7,984 nucleotides of DNA from an uncultured Bacteroidales bacterium. GTDB taxonomy: Bacteria; Bacteroidota; Bacteroidia; Bacteroidales; Paludibacteraceae. Made by a program: the position numbers and the translations under genes. Of the stretch, positions 7,201-7,984 are shown piece after piece (the stretch's first letter is position 1; each line of letters starts with the position of its first letter). The stretch is taken from assembly GCA_900556095.1 (NCBI GenBank), contig USNU01000062.1, forward strand, positions 1 through 7,984, in the 5' to 3' direction. Below the pieces are notes generated by a model that worked only from the letters and a program-made list of their open reading frames with translations, did not search any database and was not told the DNA's origin.

Positions 7201-7984
7201 TTGGATGTACTCTTTAGCAGTTTCAGTATCAACGCATTAGGTGCACGCAGTTCGTCACTGGCATCGGTAGAGAATTCACCTACCTGATAGACCTGCCCCC
7301 CATAGGTGTATTCATAAGCCACTGCCAACACTTCATCCTGATTGAGGGCGGAGCGCAAAGAGATAAATCCGAGGGCGGTGTTGAGGGTATATTCGCTTGA
7401 TGAGAGCAGGCGTGCCGACTCCACTTTTTCGAAATCATCGCCTCCCTCCAAATCAGACAACGCCTGCGAGGTTTGCTGTACATCACGTATACCAGGGCGA
7501 CTTCGGATAGTATTATAGAGATCATTCGTCTTGTTGTCTGGCACTTGCACTGCATTGGCAACCCATGTATGGTTGGCTATATGCGCATTGGTTTCGCCCA
7601 AGTCGGTGAAAGCGATGATGTTACGTGCCTGGTCGTAGTTGCCCCGTTTGTTGGTCACCCACACTTCTATCTTGTTGATAGTTACGCCACTGGCGATATA
7701 GGGCACGGTTGCCATGGCACTCTCATATTGGTCGCGGAAGAAGTAACTCAAGAAAAAATGTCGGTTTTCATCGTATTGGTCGCCCGGTACATCAAACTTT
7801 GTCATCTGTGCGCCGCCCTTGGAACTGACGGTCTGGCTCTCTGAGTTCTGCTGACTCACCAATGCCTGAATACGGAATTTACCAAATTTCAAATTCGTCT
7901 TGATACCAAACAATGCCTGACTGCCGCGTATCAAACTCGAGTTCAAATCCATAGTAACATTACCGGCTTCTATCGATTGGATGA
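1281..7984 (-). CDS. sprA: SprA/Sov, outer-membrane translocon of the type IX secretion system (5' partial)
   Basis: SprA is the very large outer-membrane barrel through which T9SS cargo leaves the periplasm; in gliding relatives it also serves surface adhesins. Seen here: 2233 complete codons, ending in TAA at 1281-1283. The frame is open to the right edge, and the codons before the first ATG (7950-7952) read IQSIEAGNVT, which fits SprA, so that ATG is internal. Known members are about 2400-2500 residues, so I infer roughly 200-300 N-terminal residues, including the signal peptide, are missing. Family signatures, with positions counted from the first visible codon: SLFGIKT-like ALFGIKTNLKFG near 23, LRERPLTTKVN near 505, YIDDFES near 580, ERGPYN near 690, EYIEFWLMDP near 730, YINLGDISEDIL near 752, PVNYILPPGISR near 1064, EIWVNELRLSEF near 1260 and LPQSWAFS near 1480. 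The last ~900 residues alternate polar and hydrophobic positions as expected for barrel strands. There is no frameshift or internal stop. Family assignment is very secure; pore function follows from the family. Confidence 0.97.
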   Translation of the reverse strand, partial: IQSIEAGNVTMDLNSSLIRGSQALFGIKTNLKFGKFRIQALVSQQNSESQTVSSKGGAQMTKFDVPGDQYDENRHFFLSYFFRDQYESAMATVPYIASGVTINKIEVWVTNKRGNYDQARNIIAFTDLGETNAHIANHTWVANAVQVPDNKTNDLYNTIRSRPGIRDVQQTSQALSDLEGGDDFEKVESARLLSSSEYTLNTALGFISLRSALNQDEVLAVAYEYTYGGQVYQVGEFSTDASDELRAPNALILKLLKSTSNAPMKKNAGTWDLMMKNIYSLGANSISQDKFELYVTYRNDSVGTDMQYLTEGAIAGKQLLRVMNLDRLDSKNNPYPDGKFDYIENMTVYSSNGRVIFPVLEPFGNHLRTAIGNNAIAEKYVFQELYDSTLVVAQEISEKNKFHLTGKYKGTSGSEIRLNAMNVPRGSVTVTAGGATLIENVDYTVDYTMGTVTILNQSILESGTNVDVKLENQSTFSMQRKSLFGAHLEYEFNPDLVIGGTIMHLRERPLTTKVNTGSEPLANTIWGVNGSWKTEIQWLTNAIDKIPWISASAPSTFQVNAEFAHLIPGHTRDVGSVGTSYIDDFESTTTNIDVHYPSYWFLASTPSPFAESKLSNNIEYGKNRALLAWYTVDPLLVYPQTNTPQHLKNDPDAMSDHRVRIVYEKEIYPSKEQVANENTKLSILNLSYYPEERGPYNIVASEIDPATGKLRDPKKRWGGMMRKLDNTDFEKSNIEYIEFWLMDPALTNPDGYEGEMYINLGDISEDILRDGKKSFEHGLPISDNDVNSVDTTVWGRVPRTNSTVTAFSNETGARAKQDVGLNGLSTADEMNYGAYKTYIETLRSTMATDVLAAWGADAFSPLNDPAGDNFHYYRGSDFDQQEVSVLDRYKHYNGTEGNSPDTESQTESYGTASTLQPDIEDINSDNTLNEYEKYYQYKVLLRPDMMEVGRQHITEKKVVNVKLRNGSTEDVTWYQFKIPLRGDSSDVKTVGSIRNFKSIRFMRIYLTGCSHETHLRLATLDLVRGEWRNYTKTLYPLGAAVNTGAQLNVQAVNIEENSSRTPVNYILPPGISRQTDPGQATLIPLNEQAMVLRVTNLSPKDARAVYKNTGYDMRNYKNLQMFVHAEKMENIDPDLQDGDLSCFIRLGTDLKNNYYEYEIPLHLTEPGLYSNDNETDRRKVWPQDNMFDFPFSVLTNAKTARNKAKRAGNTDVGNNIPYIVYDDASGKPQNKITVLGNPTLEDVECIMIGVRNSGTHDASGEIWVNELRLSEFNEQGGVAAMANAALSISDIAQVNVAGRLETAGYGSIESNVLDRNMDNIYQLSVSAALEAGRLFPEKARIQMPLYVAYSNETLSPDYDPLDTDIKLKENLDTYDDKEQRDSIRTMSNTVQESTSFSVTNMKVNIKSKKRDMFYDPANFSISASYNKQQEHSPEMERNVTTDHKGSFNYAYSFNPQPWEPFKKVQKVQKVKFLKELNFYYLPQSWAFSTNMHRTFSHMKMRDLTASAGDQMDLTFSKDFTWDRNFDFKYDLTKNMKFSFQSAMNSTIDEGYYAPEILRDYAFTNDYYEAWRDTIQRSLAKWGSPYTYQQVFTASWNVPLNRIPYLEALSANASYNATYNWARTAQTTTDTDLGNTISSLQSWQADGGINFETLYGKSKYWKQMTQRYTRRQTRRAFKPKTYSETVKAEKGKTIEITHRLNSEALTITATDSAGHRIPVSFKPSGNTKVKITPKADCEAMVLTVTTKDPNQRTPAQVTGDMFAYVGTMFRRVQVTYRETNSMTIPGFNPEAGFMGQRRTDGLYAPGFDFAFGFIPTDFVNQAKENGWLSGDTSVVQPATRAFTSDFDIKLTLEPLPGLKIQVNGKRYFANSTSIIYSYDHLQENMTGSFNITQVAIGTAFGKIGTQEENFANETYSQFLQNLDVMQSRVQAQYDGVLYPTTGFMKGLLPGGQVYDPSKGAVAKNSADVLVPAFLAAYTGRNADRMRLNPFLSVLQVLPNWSVSFDGLGKLPWMRDHFRSVTLTHAYTCKYAIGSYGSYSTWVPLDGQNDKMVGFVRDVTTDMPIPSSAYDIANVSLTEAFSPLIGLNLSMKNSLSCKFEYRKQRNLALNVTSVQLTEGHTNEFVIGAGYTIKNLNFITKKKDGGQKKVSNDLKLNVDVSYKDIKTLLRKVEEDITQASSGNKVFAIKISADYVLSQKVNLQLFYDHQGTTPLISSSYPIKSDNVGINIKLMLTR
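2718..2944 (-). other. sprA: About 75-residue soluble-looking segment inside the SprA barrel region
   Basis: Between barrel-like stretches of SprA lies a segment that starts near SETVKAEKGKTIEITHRL and ends near RTPAQVTGDMF. It is rich in lysine and threonine with short alternating beta patterns (ALTITATDSAG, TKVKITPKAD, AMVLTVTT), as in a small beta-sandwich. It follows a strongly basic stretch RYTRRQTRRAFKPK. From memory, Bacteroidales SprA proteins carry something similar at this place, so it may be a lineage feature rather than new. Whether it faces the periplasm or the outside cannot be told from the sequence. Confidence 0.5.
3573..3599 (-). repeat. sprA: Imperfect 9-base tandem repeat in sprA (KVQ units)
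   Basis: Three adjacent 9-base units (cacctTCTG, tactttctg and cactttttt on the plus strand) encode the minus-strand run KKVQKVQKV just before the conserved KFLKELNFYYLPQSW region. The repeat is in frame, so gain or loss of a unit would add or remove three residues without breaking the gene. Confidence 0.6.

Noticed and set aside
7950..7952. ATG that could be taken as the start of sprA
   Set aside because: The frame continues upstream to the edge with SprA-like residues (IQSIEAGNVT), no signal peptide follows this ATG, and the known proteins are longer.

Overview
This window looks like a stretch of chromosome from a member of the Bacteroidota, most likely the order Bacteroidales. The main evidence is a nearly complete gene for SprA (Sov), the giant outer-membrane translocon of the type IX secretion system (T9SS), which is known only from this phylum. 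Supporting signs are a helix-hairpin-helix outer-membrane protein of a type common in Bacteroidales, and gene starts without Shine-Dalgarno motifs. I cannot name a genus.

All three genes lie on the minus strand, so the transcription order runs from the right edge to the left. First comes sprA (7984 to 1281), which lacks its N-terminus at the right edge but has an intact C-terminus. Two bases later follows a small NadR-type P-loop kinase (1278 to 775). Third is the start of a secreted, barrel-type outer-membrane protein with an N-terminal helix-hairpin-helix region (753 to 1), which is cut by the left edge. Coding density is almost total. The two gaps are 2 and 21 bases, and there is no room for a promoter or terminator between genes, so the three were probably transcribed together. 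Any promoter would lie beyond the right edge. I see no RNA genes, mobile elements, CRISPR arrays or insertion sequences.

Functionally, SprA forms the pore through which T9SS cargo crosses the outer membrane. The kinase resembles the ribosylnicotinamide-kinase half of NadR and probably works in the cytoplasm on a small metabolite. The third protein is exported and probably sits in the outer membrane. No biochemical link between the kinase and its two envelope neighbours can be read from the sequence.

I do not see an undescribed system here. The points most worth a second look are the odd start of the third gene (no ATG, same frame as the kinase, one TAG apart), the conserved-looking but uncharacterised barrel protein in a T9SS operon, and a roughly 75-residue soluble-looking segment inside the SprA barrel region.
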